Of a DNA stretch of 6,102 bases, positions 5,800 to 6,102 are shown piece after piece. The notes under the pieces are model-generated. The model did no database searches and was not told the origin of the DNA. It saw only the letters and a program-made list of their open reading frames with translations. The DNA is taken from positions 1-6,102 of the forward strand of contig JBKKBM010000030.1 of assembly GCA_046714215.1 (NCBI GenBank), in the 5' to 3' direction. Made by a program: the position numbers and the translations under genes. Positions within the stretch are counted from its first letter, which is position 1, and the number at the start of each line of letters is the position of its first letter. The stretch is from DATLCI01 sp046714215 (lineage in GTDB: Bacteria > Acidobacteriota > Terriglobia > Terriglobales > Acidobacteriaceae).

Positions 5800-5808
5800 G
5801 GAGACACC

Positions 5809-6027
5809 ATGGAAACCCCAGGCTTGCCCGTCGCCAACTTCGGTTCGCGTCGCAATGAGGACATCGCCCTTGATTTGCTGAAGTTCGTCGCCACCCATGC
5901 GGAGGTCGCCAAGAGCGCCGGAGTGGGGTTCCAGCAGGCGGGCAACGTGCGTGGCGAGGAGGTCGCCGACAAACTCCTTGACCTTTATGCCCGCTGTCTG
6001 CAAGCAGTCCAAGGTGGACGCAAATAG
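5809..6027 (+). CDS. 72-aa hypothetical protein downstream of the repressor
   Basis: I do not recognise a family. The start is well supported: GGAG at 5800-5803, then 5 nt, then ATG. The first 15 residues are Pro/Gly-rich; the rest is probably two helices (NEDIALDLLKFVATHAEVAKSAG, about 16-38, and GEEVADKLLDLYARCLQAVQ, about 49-68) joined by a loop with QQAGNVRG. No signal peptide, membrane segment or metal motif is visible; the protein is acidic to neutral and probably cytosolic. It follows the repressor by 66 bp and shares its direction, separated only by a weak terminator, so it may be made with the repressor by read-through. A partner or modulator of the repressor is possible by position only. 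It closes the block before the strong terminator at 6052. Confidence 0.7.
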   Translation: METPGLPVANFGSRRNEDIALDLLKFVATHAEVAKSAGVGFQQAGNVRGEEVADKLLDLYARCLQAVQGGRK

Positions 6028-6051
6028 AGCAACTCCTCTGCTAAACAGAAA

Positions 6052-6086
6052 GCCGCGGCCCAAGGGGGCGCGGCGTTTGTGTGTTT
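6052..6086 (+). terminator. Intrinsic terminator closing the rightward block
   Basis: GCCGCG (6052-6057) pairs with CGCGGC (6069-6074); CCC (6059-6061) pairs with GGG (6066-6068) inside it with one bulged G. The stem is followed by GTTTGTGTGTTT. It lies 25 nt after the stop of the 72-aa gene. Nothing else is seen from here to the window end. Confidence 0.7.
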
Positions 6087-6102
6087 ACCAACCTAGATCT
6101 TT

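Noticed and set aside
1..6102. tRNA, CRISPR array, IS element, attachment site or integrase
   Set aside because: No cloverleaf, regular spaced repeat, transposase motif or terminal inverted repeat was seen. No tyrosine or serine recombinase is encoded in the window.

Overview
The window reads as a phage-derived regulatory and structural module, most likely in an Acidobacteriota (Terriglobia-type) genome. I infer the host from the N-terminal module of the large fibre-like protein and from several small proteins that resemble ones I recall from soil Acidobacteria. No 16S or other marker gene is present, so this is a recollection-based inference. Coding DNA is G+C-rich; the one divergent intergenic region (4894-5025) is strikingly A+T-rich.

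Layout, right to left: two gene blocks diverge from the 4894-5025 control region. Rightward lies a CI/LexA-like repressor (helix-turn-helix plus S24 peptidase-like domain, 5026-5742), apparently read from a leaderless promoter, then a 72-aa protein (5809-6027) and a strong terminator near the right edge. Leftward, from a good sigma-70 promoter (TTGACA, 17 bp, TAAACT), come a 70-aa protein (4893-4681), a terminator, a 62-aa zinc-ribbon protein (4562-4374) that overlaps by ATGA a 158-aa sigma-region-4-like protein (4377-3901), another terminator, a 96-aa unknown (3773-3483), a dual-specificity-type protein phosphatase (3418-2948), and, 10 bp later, a very large secreted fibre-like protein (2937 to beyond position 1). 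That last frame is open for 979 codons without a stop.

How they may work together: the repressor would act on inverted repeats that overlap both divergent promoters, as in a lambdoid immunity region. The leftward operon is interrupted by intrinsic terminators placed immediately before, or even inside, the start of the next gene, with no room for a new promoter. Expression of the downstream genes therefore seems to need terminator read-through or antitermination. The most notable points are the leaderless repressor promoter, the terminator embedded in the signal-peptide codons of the fibre gene, the combination of a Sec signal peptide with phage tail-fibre repeats, and a phosphatase placed in a phage-like operon. 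No integrase, terminase, capsid gene, tRNA, IS element or CRISPR array is visible.
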